Below, one piece after another: positions 26,090 through 35,376 of a stretch of DNA of 64,000 nucleotides. Each line of letters starts with the position of its first letter. Positions within the stretch are counted from its first letter, which is position 1. The position numbers and the translations under genes are program-made. The notes under the pieces are model-generated. The model worked only from the letters and a program-made list of their open reading frames with translations, was not told the origin of the DNA and ran no database searches. The DNA comes from Microvirga alba (GTDB lineage: Bacteria > Pseudomonadota > Alphaproteobacteria > Rhizobiales > Beijerinckiaceae), in assembly GCF_015694465.1 (NCBI RefSeq), contig NZ_JADQDO010000002.1:682001-746000 (forward strand). Direction: 5' to 3'.

Positions 26090-26992
26090 ATGACTAGGCG
26101 AGCTGCATCGGTTGACGCGCTCCAGATCAGATTCTGGGGGGTCCGTGGCTCGACCTGTGCGTCAGGCCCGCAATTCGTCGAGTTCGGCGGCCATACTCCG
26201 TGTGTCGAGGTGCGGTGCGGCGAGCGCCTTTTCATCCTCGACGCCGGAACCGGGCTCTCCGCCTTGGGGGCCTCACTCGGCGCTGCGGCCCCGGCGAAGG
26301 TCGATATTCTTCTCAGTCACCTGCATCTGGACCATGTGAGCGGCCTGCCGTTCTTCAAGCCGGCGCTGCTCGGCAAGGACCGTGTTGTCCGCACGTATTG
26401 CGGCAATCTCGACGGTGAAAGCGCCAAGGCCTCGCTCGACCGGCTCTATTCGCCTCCGCTCTTTCCGATCCGCCTCGAACAGCTTCCGACCCGATTCGAG
26501 CATCACGGCTTCAAGGCGGGTGAAACCCTGACTTTCGACGATGGCATCAGCGTCGGAACCCATCCTTTGAATCATCCGGGCGGGGCGACCGGTTTCCGTT
26601 TCCATCACCGAGGCAGAAGCGTTTGCTACATCAGCGACGTGGAGCATAGCGACCCTTGGCCGGATCAGGGCCTCGCCGCTTTCATCCGCAACGCCGACCT
26701 GATGATTTACGACGGCATGTTCTCGGACACGGAATACAGTCATTGCCAGGGCTGGGGTCATTCGACCTGGCAGAAGGGCGTCGAACTCGCCCAGGCCGCC
26801 GGGGTGAAGGCCCTGGCGATCTTCCATCTCTATCCCGGCCACGACGACGCGTTCCTGAAAGCCGCCGAGAAGGAGATGCAAGCCGTGATGCCGACAGCCT
26901 TCATTGCCCGCGAGCGCCAGGGCATCGCGCTTGCTCCTGCTAGGGAAGCGGTTGCGGATCGGATGCAGGCCGCTAAGGTGCCCGCGATCTAA
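26090..26992 (+). CDS. MBL-fold metallohydrolase
   Basis: 300-residue metallo-beta-lactamase-fold protein. Metal motif SHLHLDHVSG (HxHxDH), preceded by FWGVRGSTCASGP and CVEVRCGERLFILDAGTGL, then HPLNHPGGATGFRF, CYISDVEHSD and AIFHLYPGHDD give the later ligands. The WGVRGS start and overall layout match phosphodiesterase-like MBL proteins (cyclic-nucleotide or phosphonate-related). The substrate is not known. ATG 26090 is used; a GTG at 26042 is less likely. It follows the degenerate ABC-like gene in the same direction, and a functional link is possible. Confidence 0.88.
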   Translation: MTRRAASVDALQIRFWGVRGSTCASGPQFVEFGGHTPCVEVRCGERLFILDAGTGLSALGASLGAAAPAKVDILLSHLHLDHVSGLPFFKPALLGKDRVVRTYCGNLDGESAKASLDRLYSPPLFPIRLEQLPTRFEHHGFKAGETLTFDDGISVGTHPLNHPGGATGFRFHHRGRSVCYISDVEHSDPWPDQGLAAFIRNADLMIYDGMFSDTEYSHCQGWGHSTWQKGVELAQAAGVKALAIFHLYPGHDDAFLKAAEKEMQAVMPTAFIARERQGIALAPAREAVADRMQAAKVPAI

Positions 26993-27011
26993 CAGACGCG
27001 GGTCTTCTTCA

Positions 27012-28019
27012 ATGTCAGCTCCCATCCTCGTCACGGGCGCGGCCGGTTTCATCGGCTTCCACGTGGCGCAGCGCCTCCTGAAGGCAGGCCACCATGTAGT
27101 CGGCGTCGACAGCTTCACGCCTTATTACGACGTGGCGTTGAAAGAGGCCCGCTTCGCCAACCTGACCCCGCACAACACGTTTCTCGGCGAGCGCCTCGAT
27201 CTCGCCGACGCGCAGGCGACCAAAGACCTGTTCCAGCGCCATCGGTTCAAGCGGGTGATCCACCTCGCGGCACAGCCCGGCGTGCGGTTCGTCGATCCGC
27301 AGCCCTATGTGACGTCCAACCTCGTCGCCTTCACCAACATGCTCGAGGCTTGCCGTCATGGCGGCATCGAGCATCTGGTTTATGCCTCGTCGAGCTCGGT
27401 CTATGGCGCGAACCGCAAGCTGCCGTTCTCGGAGCACGACGCGGCGGACCACCCGATCAGCCTCTATGCCGCGACGAAAAAGGCGAACGAGATGATGGCG
27501 CATTCCTATGCCCATCTCTTCGGCTTGCCCTCCACCGGGCTTCGCTTCTTCACGGTCTATGGCCCCTGGGGACGGCCGGACATGGCGGTCTACACCTTTA
27601 CCCGCGCCATCGCCGAGGGCCGCGAGATTCAGGTCGCGAACGCGGGCAAGGTCTGGCGCGACTTCACCTATGTGGACGACATCGTGGAAGGCATCGTGCG
27701 CCTCGTCGGGAGGGCGGCCTCACCCGATCCGGCCTGGAACGCTGAAAACCCCGATCCGGCGACCAGCGCCGCGCCGCACCGGGTCTACAATATCGGCAAC
27801 GACAACCCGGAAGAGGTGAACCGCCTCATCGCGCTCATCGAGGATGCGCTCGGCCGAAAAGCGATCCGGGTCGACAAGCCCCTGCCTCCCGGCGACGTGC
27901 TGGAAACCCGCGCCGACGTCTCGGATCTGCGCCGCGACGTGGGCTTCGCGCCCTCGATCTCCCTGGAGGAGGGGGTGCGCCGCTTCGTGGCGTGGTACAA
28001 GACTTACCACGGCGCCTGA
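27012..28019 (+). CDS. lpsL: UDP-glucuronate 4-epimerase-type SDR (LpsL-like)
   Basis: 335-residue NAD-dependent sugar epimerase converting UDP-glucuronate to UDP-galacturonate for surface polysaccharide. Nucleotide-binding GAAGFIGFHVA at the N-terminus, the family stretch VDSFTPYYDVALKEAR, AAQPGVRFV, the catalytic YAATKK (YxxxK) and GPWGRPDMA. Start ATG 27012 (MSAPILVTG), 20 bp after the MBL gene. Next gene starts 2 bases after its stop, so it is operonic with the WecA-like transferase. The epimerase subtype is assigned by overall likeness; related CapI/WbpP enzymes are alternatives. Confidence 0.88.
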   Translation: MSAPILVTGAAGFIGFHVAQRLLKAGHHVVGVDSFTPYYDVALKEARFANLTPHNTFLGERLDLADAQATKDLFQRHRFKRVIHLAAQPGVRFVDPQPYVTSNLVAFTNMLEACRHGGIEHLVYASSSSVYGANRKLPFSEHDAADHPISLYAATKKANEMMAHSYAHLFGLPSTGLRFFTVYGPWGRPDMAVYTFTRAIAEGREIQVANAGKVWRDFTYVDDIVEGIVRLVGRAASPDPAWNAENPDPATSAAPHRVYNIGNDNPEEVNRLIALIEDALGRKAIRVDKPLPPGDVLETRADVSDLRRDVGFAPSISLEEGVRRFVAWYKTYHGA

Positions 28020-28020
28020 C

Positions 28021-29049
28021 ATGATCTCCGCTCACCTTCCGATTCTCATCACTCTGTCTATCGTTCTCATCGCCTCGGCTGCCTTGTCGGCTCTGCTGAT
28101 CGTCGTCTTGAAGCCGCTGCTGATCCGCTACGCCCTGGCGCGTCCCAACGCGCGCTCCAGCCATAAGGTGCCGACGCCGCAAGGGGGCGGCATCGCAATC
28201 ATCGTCGCGACCGTGATCGTCTTGATCGCGGTGGCCGCCGCTCTGGGAGCCTCCTCAAGCACTTTTGCGATCCTCGCAACCTCGACGATCGTGCTGGCGT
28301 TCGTGGGGGCCATCGACGACATCCGCCCGCTGCCGGCAGGACCGCGCCTTGCGCTTCAGGTCATCGCCGTGGCGGCGGTTGTGCTGACGAGTGACGCGCG
28401 CGTTTTCCCCGACGCTATTCCTCTCGGTCTTGAGCGCGCGTTCCTCATCCTGGCCGGGGTCTGGTTCGTGAACCTCGTCAATTTCATGGATGGACTCGAC
28501 TGGATCACCGTGGCCGAAATGGTGCCGATCACCGCTTTTCTGGCGCTCCTCGGTGTGTTCGGCCCGCTGTCGCCGCTGGCGGCCCTCGCCGCCGCCGCTC
28601 TATGCGGCGCGCTTCTCGGCTTCGCGCCTTTCAACAAGCCGGTTGCCCGCCTTTTCATGGGCGATGTCGGCTCGCTCCCCATCGGGTTGCTGGTCGGCTG
28701 GCTGCTGCTGCAACTCGCCGGGACCGGTGCGCTGGCGGCGGCGATCCTTTTGCCGCTCTATCACCTGATGGATGCCACCATAACCCTGCTGCGGCGCTTG
28801 GCGCGACGCGAGAAAGTGTGGGAGGCCCATCGCAGCCATTTCTACCAGCGGGCCACCGATAACGGCTTCTCGGCCCTGTCGGTGAGCGGGCATGTCTTTG
28901 CGCTCAACATCATGCTTGGCGGTCTCGCGGCGGTGACGATCATCTGGCCGTCCGCTCTTGCCCAGGCGGCGAGTCTGGTCGCGGGCGTCGCTCTCGTCAG
29001 TCTGCTGCTCAGGCATTTCTCGACACGCCGCCCGGAGGTTTCGCGATGA
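28021..29049 (+). CDS. Polyprenyl-phosphate sugar-phosphate transferase, MraY/WecA (glycosyltransferase 4) family
   Basis: 342-residue integral membrane enzyme with about ten hydrophobic segments that attaches the first sugar phosphate to undecaprenyl phosphate to begin O-antigen or capsule repeat synthesis. Family motifs: RPNARSSHKVPTPQGGG near residue 40, FVGAIDD, NFMDGLDWITV and FMGDVGSLPIG, and a cytosolic loop RREKVWEAHRSHFYQRA. The YQRA ending resembles the WbpL/WecA-like branch in polysaccharide clusters. ATG 28021 is 2 bp after the epimerase stop. Confidence 0.92.
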   Translation: MISAHLPILITLSIVLIASAALSALLIVVLKPLLIRYALARPNARSSHKVPTPQGGGIAIIVATVIVLIAVAAALGASSSTFAILATSTIVLAFVGAIDDIRPLPAGPRLALQVIAVAAVVLTSDARVFPDAIPLGLERAFLILAGVWFVNLVNFMDGLDWITVAEMVPITAFLALLGVFGPLSPLAALAAAALCGALLGFAPFNKPVARLFMGDVGSLPIGLLVGWLLLQLAGTGALAAAILLPLYHLMDATITLLRRLARREKVWEAHRSHFYQRATDNGFSALSVSGHVFALNIMLGGLAAVTIIWPSALAQAASLVAGVALVSLLLRHFSTRRPEVSR

Positions 29050-29978
29050 ACGCTCCCCTGATTGCGCTGACCGGTGCGACCGGCTTCATCGGCCGTCATC
29101 TGCTCAGCGAGTTGCCGAAGCGCGGCTATCGGGTGCGCGTGCTGCTGCGCCGTCCCTCGGAGGTGCCACCGGGCGCGTCGAGCGCGGTCATCGGCGACAT
29201 CGCCTCGCCGCAGAACATGTCAGCCGCCTTGCGCGACGTGGATGCGGTGATCCATTCGGCGGGCCTGGCTCATGCCATGTCGGGACGGCCGGAAGACGAT
29301 TACCGCGCCATCAACACGCAGGGCACCATCGCCTTGGCGCAAGGAGCGGAGCGGGCGGGCGTGAAACGCTTTGTCTTCCTCTCCTCCATCCGCGCCCAGA
29401 GCGGACCGACGGCCGCAATCGTCCTGACCGAAGACCAGGAGCCGTGCCCCACCGATGCCTATGGTCGCTCCAAGCTTGAAGCCGAACAGGGATTGAGCGC
29501 GCTGTCGATCGACTGGGCGGCTTTGCGGCCGGTGCTCGTCTATGGGCCTGGGGTGAAGGGCAACATGGCGGCGCTGTTGGCGCTCGCGCAGTCGCGCTGG
29601 CCTCTGCCCCTCGGCGGGCTCAAAGCTGAGCGCTCGCTGCTCTCGCTCGACAATCTGGCGGCAGCGGTGGACACGGTGCTGAAGGCGCAAGGACCTCTCA
29701 GGCGGCCCTTCATCGTGGCCGATCCGGAGCCGGTGACGGTGCCGCAGATCGTGGCCGCCCTTCGCGCCGGTCTCGGGCGTAGTCCGGGGTTGATCCCGGT
29801 GCCGTCGCTTTTCTTGAAAGGCGCGGCAGCGCTCACGGGGCGGACGGAAGCCTATGAGCGGCTCGCGGGCTCGCTCGTCGCGAGCCCGAAGGCGTTGAAC
29901 CAGCTTGGCTGGGAGCCGGTTACCGCGACGCGAGACGCGCTGGCGCAGCTGGCTCGGGAGCTTGCTCGCGGCGCTTGA
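29046..29978 (+). CDS. NAD-dependent sugar epimerase/dehydratase (extended SDR)
   Basis: 310 residues. Rossmann motif TGATGFIGRHLL at residues 9-20, HSAGLAHAM, FLSSIRAQSG and catalytic YGRSK (YxxxK). Resembles the WbpV/WbpK-type epimerases that supply the sugar used by WecA-like transferases such as WbpL. The exact sugar is unknown. Its ATG overlaps the preceding stop by 4 bases (ATGA), indicating translational coupling. Its 3' end overlaps the convergent CapD-type gene by 59 bp. Confidence 0.88.
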   Translation: MNAPLIALTGATGFIGRHLLSELPKRGYRVRVLLRRPSEVPPGASSAVIGDIASPQNMSAALRDVDAVIHSAGLAHAMSGRPEDDYRAINTQGTIALAQGAERAGVKRFVFLSSIRAQSGPTAAIVLTEDQEPCPTDAYGRSKLEAEQGLSALSIDWAALRPVLVYGPGVKGNMAALLALAQSRWPLPLGGLKAERSLLSLDNLAAAVDTVLKAQGPLRRPFIVADPEPVTVPQIVAALRAGLGRSPGLIPVPSLFLKGAAALTGRTEAYERLAGSLVASPKALNQLGWEPVTATRDALAQLARELARGA

Positions 29979-31875
29979 ATTCGGGAATCGCGTCCTCGAA
30001 CACCCGCTCCGCCGCCTTGCGGTCGCCCGCAGCCAGGGTCTCGACCAGAGTCTCAAGCCAGCGATCGACCTTGGCGCGGTCGGCAAAAACGGGCTTTGCC
30101 GCCATCACTCCGTCGATTCCGATTTCGGCGCGCGGCTCCTCGCGAGCGAAGAGGATTTCGTGCAGGCGCTCGCCGGGGCGCGTGCCGGTGACGGAAATCT
30201 CGATGTCTTCCCCCGGCTCGAAGCCCGCGAGACGGATCATGCGCTCGGCGAGTTCATAGATGCGCACCGGCTGGCCCATCTTGAGCACATAGACGGACGC
30301 GCGCTCATCGTTGTTGGCCCCGTCCGTCTGCAGCCGGCCCTCGTCATCCGCGTGAGAGGCGGAGGTGAGCACCAGATCGGCCGCTTCGCGCATGGTCATG
30401 AAATAGCGCACCATGTCGGGATGGGTGACGGTGACCGGCCCGCCGCGCGCGATCTGCGCCTTGAATTTCGGCACCACCGAGCCGACCGAGCCGAGCACGT
30501 TGCCGAACCGCACGGCGATGATGCGCGTCGCGCCGTTGCGGCCCATGAATTCCGCGTCGAGCGCCTGCCCGTACATCTCGGCCAGGCGCTTCGTCGCGCC
30601 GAGCATGGAGACCGGATCGATGGCCTTGTCGGTCGAAATGATGACGATGGCGCCTGCCCCCGCCTCGACCGCCGCATCGGCCACGTTCACCGAGCCGAAC
30701 ACGTTGGTCTTGATGCCCTCGGTCCAATCCTTCTCGAGATAGGGCACGTGCTTGAGGGCTGCGGCGTGGAACACCACGTCCGGGCGAAATTCGTTCATGA
30801 CGTCGAAGATGCGGTCGCGGTCGCGCACATCGGCGATGACGCCGTCCACCTTCGTGTCGCTCGCCAGGATGCTCGGATTTTCCAGAATGCCGTGCAGGGA
30901 CGGCTCGGAGAATTCGACGATGAGGAGGTCACTCGCCCCGAAGGCGACGACACGGTTGCAGATTTCTGAACCGATGGAGCCGCCGCCGCCCGTCACCAGA
31001 ACGCGCTTGCCGCGGATGAAATGCTCCAGCCGCTGCCGGTCGATCTGCACCGTCGGGCGCAGGAGCAGGTCTTCGATTTCGAGCGGCGCGAGTTCGGCGT
31101 CGCGCATGCCTTCCCCTAAGCTCGTGACTCGCACCAGCGGCAGGCCGAGGCGTCGGGCGCGCGCGATCAGCATGTCCGGATGGGCCTCGGGAGCCAGCGC
31201 GCTCGGGGTCGCGACGAGGCGGCGGATCGGGGTGCCACGCTCCTGGAAGTCCTGAATGACCTGATCGAGATCGACGAAGGTGCCGAGCACCGGCACGCCG
31301 CGGATCGACTGGCCGAGGTCGTCGGCGCGATAGGACAGAACGCCCTTCGGCTGAAGCTTCTTGACGGTCCCGGTCTCGATGGCGCGCAACATCACCTCGA
31401 TGTCGGTGCCGCGTCCGAGCAGCAGGATCGGGGTGTTGGCGTCCCGCTCCAGCGTATTGCGGGAACGGGCGTATTTTACATACCGGAAGGCCAGGCGCGG
31501 ACCGCCCAGAAGGAACATCTGGATCAGCCAGTACAGCGCGATCGTGATTTTGCCGAAGAAGAGACTGGAGAGCTGCGTCGAGACCAGGATGTAGTCGATG
31601 ACGAGCAGCGTCAGGGCCAAAACGCTCGTCGCGCGGAAGATATTGAACAGATCGGGCAGCGAGGCAAAGCGCCACTTCGAGCGATAAAGCTGGAAGAACC
31701 AGTAGACCACGCCCGCGAAGGCCACGAAGGGAGGCAGGAAGAGCGGCAGATGGCTGATGCGTTCCTGAAGAAGAGATCCTTCAAAACGCACGAAGAACGT
31801 CGCCATGACGGCGACCGCCGTCATCACGAGATCATGGAAGATGATGAGTGTTTTCTTGAAATCCTGGCGATTCAT
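29920..31875 (-). CDS. Membrane-bound nucleoside-diphosphate-sugar 4,6-dehydratase, CapD/WbpM/PglF family
   Basis: 651-residue inner-membrane enzyme that makes UDP-4-keto-6-deoxy sugars for polysaccharide. Four membrane segments in the first 130 residues, a CoA-binding-like domain (ILLLGRGTDIEVM), then the dehydratase domain with TGGGGSIGSEICN. The catalytic STDKAIDPVSMLGATKR has Met in place of Tyr, as in WbpM/PglF. It ends with a Pro/Ala-rich tail. ATG 31875 (MNRQDFKKT) is used; GTG 31887 is possible. It supplies substrate for the neighbouring WecA-like and epimerase genes on the other strand. Confidence 0.94.
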   Translation of the reverse strand: MNRQDFKKTLIIFHDLVMTAVAVMATFFVRFEGSLLQERISHLPLFLPPFVAFAGVVYWFFQLYRSKWRFASLPDLFNIFRATSVLALTLLVIDYILVSTQLSSLFFGKITIALYWLIQMFLLGGPRLAFRYVKYARSRNTLERDANTPILLLGRGTDIEVMLRAIETGTVKKLQPKGVLSYRADDLGQSIRGVPVLGTFVDLDQVIQDFQERGTPIRRLVATPSALAPEAHPDMLIARARRLGLPLVRVTSLGEGMRDAELAPLEIEDLLLRPTVQIDRQRLEHFIRGKRVLVTGGGGSIGSEICNRVVAFGASDLLIVEFSEPSLHGILENPSILASDTKVDGVIADVRDRDRIFDVMNEFRPDVVFHAAALKHVPYLEKDWTEGIKTNVFGSVNVADAAVEAGAGAIVIISTDKAIDPVSMLGATKRLAEMYGQALDAEFMGRNGATRIIAVRFGNVLGSVGSVVPKFKAQIARGGPVTVTHPDMVRYFMTMREAADLVLTSASHADDEGRLQTDGANNDERASVYVLKMGQPVRIYELAERMIRLAGFEPGEDIEISVTGTRPGERLHEILFAREEPRAEIGIDGVMAAKPVFADRAKVDRWLETLVETLAAGDRKAAERVFEDAIPEFKRREQAPEPAAPARLASR

Positions 31876-31965
31876 AGGCCCTGCCACCTTGCGAAAGGCG
31901 GTATCAGCCGCGCTTTTGCCTTTGTCAATCTGAGGTAGGCTGCGGTCTTGTGCTCCAAGAGCCGG

Positions 31966-32751
31966 TTATCGGGGCTCCGGCAGCGCGCTTTCCGCGACCA
32001 CCACGAGGCCGCCTTCCGCATGGGAAACATGGGCGCGGATGCCGAAACTGGCGGCCAGTTGCGCCTCGGTGAACACCTCGGCCGGAGCGGCATGGGCCTG
32101 GACCCGGCCCTGGTCGAGAAGCACGATCGCGTCGGCGAAACGGGCCGCGAGCGTCAGGTTGTGCATGACGGCGACCACATTCGCACCGGCCTTGGCGTGG
32201 GCTCTCAGGACCTGGAGAACCGTGAGCTCATGGCGCGGGTCGAGCGCGGCGACGGGCTCGTCCACCAGGAGCACGGGAGCCTTCGTCGCCAGCGCCCGGG
32301 CCAGGAGCACGCGCGCGCGCTCGCCGCCGGAGAGTTCGGTCGCGGGTCTGTCCTCGAAACCCTTCAGGTCGGCCGCCGCGATGGCATCCGCCACAGCCTC
32401 GCGCCCGGCGGCGGACAGAGAATCGGGTTGTTCGCCGTGCGGCAAACGGCCCAGGGCGACGACGTTCGTCACCGGCAGGGGCCAGGCGACGCTGCCGCCC
32501 TGCGGCAAATAGGCGATGGTCCGGGCCCGCTCGGACGCGCGCATCCGGACGACGGGTGCGCCGTCGAGCGTGACATGGCCCGCGGCGGGCGCAATCAACC
32601 CGGCCAGCGCCCGCAACAAGGTCGTCTTGCCCGCCCCGTTGGGGCCGACGATGACGGTCAGGCGTCCCGGTCCCAGAATCAGATCGACGGCGTCCAGCGC
32701 CCGGCGGCGTCCGAGATCGACACAGAGGGATGTTGCGGCAAGGCGCATCAT
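31966..32751 (-). CDS. ABC transporter ATP-binding protein of the iron/B12/heme importer family
   Basis: 261-residue importer ATPase. Walker A GPNGAGKTT, Q-loop YLPQGG, signature ELSGGERARVLLARAL, Walker B PVLLVDEPVAALD and H-loop VMHNL are all intact. It resembles FecE/HmuV/BtuD. The MMRL start at 32751 overlaps the permease stop by 4 bases. A periplasmic binding protein and a TonB receptor are absent from the window, so the substrate (iron chelate, heme or cobalamin) cannot be assigned. Confidence 0.93.
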   Translation of the reverse strand: MMRLAATSLCVDLGRRRALDAVDLILGPGRLTVIVGPNGAGKTTLLRALAGLIAPAAGHVTLDGAPVVRMRASERARTIAYLPQGGSVAWPLPVTNVVALGRLPHGEQPDSLSAAGREAVADAIAAADLKGFEDRPATELSGGERARVLLARALATKAPVLLVDEPVAALDPRHELTVLQVLRAHAKAGANVVAVMHNLTLAARFADAIVLLDQGRVQAHAAPAEVFTEAQLAASFGIRAHVSHAEGGLVVVAESALPEPR

Positions 32752-33752
32752 GCGGGGGTCTCCGCAAGCTCGGCCTTTCGCCTCGCGATGACCCAGAGAA
32801 AGAACGGCACGCCGAGGAGCGCGGTCAGAACGCCGATCTTGACCTCGACGCTCGATGGAATGAGCCGCACCGCGCAATCGGCAGCGAGCAGAAGGATTGC
32901 CCCGATGAGGCCCGCTGGCAGCAATGTCCGCGCGGGGTCGTAGCCGACGAAGGGGCGCACCAGATGCGGGGCGACGAGGCCGACGAAGCCGATGGAGCCC
33001 GCGACCGCCACCGACGCCCCCGTACCGACGGCGGCGCCCCCGACGATCAGAAGCCTGAGCAGGGGCATATTCACTCCAAGGCTCCTGGCCGTCTCCTCCC
33101 CCAGTGCCAGGGCCCGCAGGCCGGACGAGGCGGAGAGGATCATCAAGGACGCAACGACAATGAAGGGGAGCGCCAGAACGACATGGGTGCTGGACCGGTC
33201 CTCGAAGGAGCCGAGAAGCCAGAACACGATCTCGGTCACGGCGAACGGGTTGGGCGAGAGGCTGATGGCAAGCGCCGTGCCCGCGCCCGCAAGGCTTCCG
33301 ACCGCAAGCCCGGCGAGAACCAGCACCACGACCGTCGCGTTGCGGCCCGCGACCGTCACCACGAGCGCAATGGAAAGAAGCGCGCCGATGATGGCGGCGA
33401 TCGGCAACACCCAGGACAAGGCCCCGACCACGCCGAAATAGAGCACGATCACCGCTCCCAAAGCGGCAGCCTGGGGCGCGCCGAACACGGCCGTGTCGGC
33501 GAGTGGATTGCGCAAAAGCCCCTGCAAACTCGCCCCCGTGAGCCCGAAGATCCAGCCGACCATGAGCGCGAGCAGAGTGCGCGGCAGGCGGATTTCGCGC
33601 ACGACGATGCTCGCCGAGCCCTGATCCGAGACAAGCGCCTTCGCCGCCATCAAGGGCGAAATCGGGGCGGGGCCGATGGCGAGCGACGCGATGGCGAGCA
33701 TCGCGAGCAGGGCCGCCAGGCCGAGGTTCAAAGGCGAGGGTGTACGGGACAT
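32748..33752 (-). CDS. ABC importer permease, FecCD/BtuC family
   Basis: 334-residue inner-membrane protein with about nine to ten helices. Family motifs: IRLPRTLLALMVGWIFGLTGASLQGLLRNPLADT, GSIGFVGLVAPHLVRPFVGYD and the C-terminal GVLTALLGVPFFLWVIARRK. Forms the channel for the adjacent ATPase in iron, heme or B12 uptake. ATG 33752 (MSRTPSPLN) is chosen; the track back to 33788 has no better site. No cobalamin riboswitch or Fur/Irr box is obvious upstream, where a family A repeat lies. Confidence 0.93.
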   Translation of the reverse strand: MSRTPSPLNLGLAALLAMLAIASLAIGPAPISPLMAAKALVSDQGSASIVVREIRLPRTLLALMVGWIFGLTGASLQGLLRNPLADTAVFGAPQAAALGAVIVLYFGVVGALSWVLPIAAIIGALLSIALVVTVAGRNATVVVLVLAGLAVGSLAGAGTALAISLSPNPFAVTEIVFWLLGSFEDRSSTHVVLALPFIVVASLMILSASSGLRALALGEETARSLGVNMPLLRLLIVGGAAVGTGASVAVAGSIGFVGLVAPHLVRPFVGYDPARTLLPAGLIGAILLLAADCAVRLIPSSVEVKIGVLTALLGVPFFLWVIARRKAELAETPA

Positions 33753-34112
33753 GCGCCGGATAGGTTGCTTCCGCCTCCGCGATAGCAAGTGTGGGGGCGG
33801 GAGTCACCTTTGGCCATCGCTAGCGCCCGCACTTCACCCCCTGTCGCAACGCTCCCTTCTTCGTCATTCCGGGGCGCCGCAGGCGAGCCCGGAACCCATA
33901 GCCGCTGGCGGGGCAGGACGAGGTATCCGCTCCCGCTTGGCATTCTCCGGAACCGTCAGTGTTTATAGGTTCCGGGCTCTCGCTGCCGCTCGCCCCGGAA
34001 TGACGGCGGAGGGCTCGGCCGTGACGAAGCGTGAGAATGTCGGTTCGATCTTGTCCGTCTTCCGTGCTACGAACCGGGTCAACCAAACGCCATCGCCAGA
34101 CCGGAGCGCGGC
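33753..34112. other. Divergent intergenic region holding a family A repeat
   Basis: 360 bp between the importer permease and the aminotransferase, both transcribed outward. The family A repeat occupies 33863-34004. The flanks (about 110 bp each) must hold the two promoters. No further element seen. Confidence 0.6.
33863..34004. repeat. Dispersed palindromic repeat, family A, copy 3
   Basis: Starts GTCATTCCGGGGCG and ends CGCCCCGGAATGAC, with inner arms GCCCGGAACCCATA and TATAGGTTCCGGGCTC. Unlike copies 2 and 4, it lies between two divergent genes rather than convergent ones, so terminator function cannot be its only role. Confidence 0.9.
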
Positions 34113-35267
34113 ATGAACCCGATCTTCGCCAACATCCCCACCACCATCTTCGAGGTGATGTCGGGGCTTGCCCGGGAGACCGGCGCGGTCAATCTCGGCC
34201 AAGGTTTTCCCGACGATCCCGGCCCCGAGGACGTCCGGCGAAAAGCCGCTGATGCGGTGCTCAACGGCTACAACCAATATCCGCCCATGATGGGGTTGCC
34301 GGAGCTGCGCGGGGCCATCGCCGCCCATTACAAGCGCTGGCAGGGCGTCGATCTCGACCCGACGAGCGAAGTCATGGTGACGTCGGGCGCGACGGAGGCG
34401 CTCGCCGGAGCGATCCTCGCCCTGGTCGAGCCCGGCGACGAGGTGGTGCTGTTCGAGCCCATGTATGACGCCTATCTGCCGCTGGTGCGGCTGGCGGGAG
34501 GCATTCCGAAATTCGTGACGCTCCAGCCGCCGCATTTCCGGCTGACGGAGGAGGCACTCGCCAAGGCGTTTTCGCCCAAGACCAAGGCGGTTCTGTTCAA
34601 CAACCCGCTCAACCCCACGGCGACGATCTTTTCGCCCGAGGATCTTGCTCTGCTTGCGGATTTCTGCCGCCGCTACGACGCCATCGTCATCTCGGACGAG
34701 GTGTGGGAGCATGTGGTTTTCGACGGACGCCGCCATCAGACCGTGCTCGGTCTTCCGGGCATGCGCGACCGCTCGGTGAAGATCGGCTCGGCGGGCAAGA
34801 TTTTCAGCCTCACCGGCTGGAAGGTTGGCTTCGTCTGCGCCGCGCCGCATCTGATGAAAGTGCTGGCGAAGGCCCACCAATTCCTCACCTTCACCACCGC
34901 TCCCAACCTCCAGACCGCCGTGGCCTACGGCTTGGGGAAGGACGACGGTTATTTCGAGACCATGCGGCGCGATTTCACCCGCAGCCGAGACCGCTTCACG
35001 GCGGGGCTCAAGACCCTGGGTTTCGACGTCATCCCCAGCCAGGGCACTTACTTTCTCAACATCGACATCGCGCCTTTGGGTGAGACGGATGATGTCGCCT
35101 TCTGCCGCCGCCTCGTGACGGATTTCGGCGTCGCGGCGATCCCGGTTTCGGCCTTTTATGCGGAAGGCGCGGTGAAGAACGTGGTGCGTTTCTGCTTCGC
35201 CAAGAAGGACGAGACCCTGGACGCCGGGCTCGAGCGGCTGGCGAAAGTGGCCAAAAAGGCAGCCTGA
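34113..35267 (+). CDS. Pyridoxal-phosphate aminotransferase, class I/II fold type I
   Basis: 384-residue aminotransferase. Substrate and cofactor stretches NLGQGFPDDPGPEDV, GYNQYPPMMGLPELR, TSGATEAL, NNPLNPTAT and SDEVWEHVVFDG, and the Schiff-base Lys229 in SAGKIFSLTGWKVGF. The closest families are the YbdL-like methionine/kynurenine-type and N-succinyldiaminopimelate aminotransferase-like enzymes. The substrate cannot be told apart by eye. Stands alone between the importer genes and the polyamine-binding protein. Confidence 0.9.
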   Translation: MNPIFANIPTTIFEVMSGLARETGAVNLGQGFPDDPGPEDVRRKAADAVLNGYNQYPPMMGLPELRGAIAAHYKRWQGVDLDPTSEVMVTSGATEALAGAILALVEPGDEVVLFEPMYDAYLPLVRLAGGIPKFVTLQPPHFRLTEEALAKAFSPKTKAVLFNNPLNPTATIFSPEDLALLADFCRRYDAIVISDEVWEHVVFDGRRHQTVLGLPGMRDRSVKIGSAGKIFSLTGWKVGFVCAAPHLMKVLAKAHQFLTFTTAPNLQTAVAYGLGKDDGYFETMRRDFTRSRDRFTAGLKTLGFDVIPSQGTYFLNIDIAPLGETDDVAFCRRLVTDFGVAAIPVSAFYAEGAVKNVVRFCFAKKDETLDAGLERLAKVAKKAA

Positions 35268-35376
35268 GCAAAAACCCCTTGGGGAGCACCGTTTTGCGCC
35301 CCTCTTCAACATTGTTTCTTTTCGCGGAACCTCTTAGCCTCTCGAGGTCTCTAACCCCTTGGGAGTTCCGCTTGCG

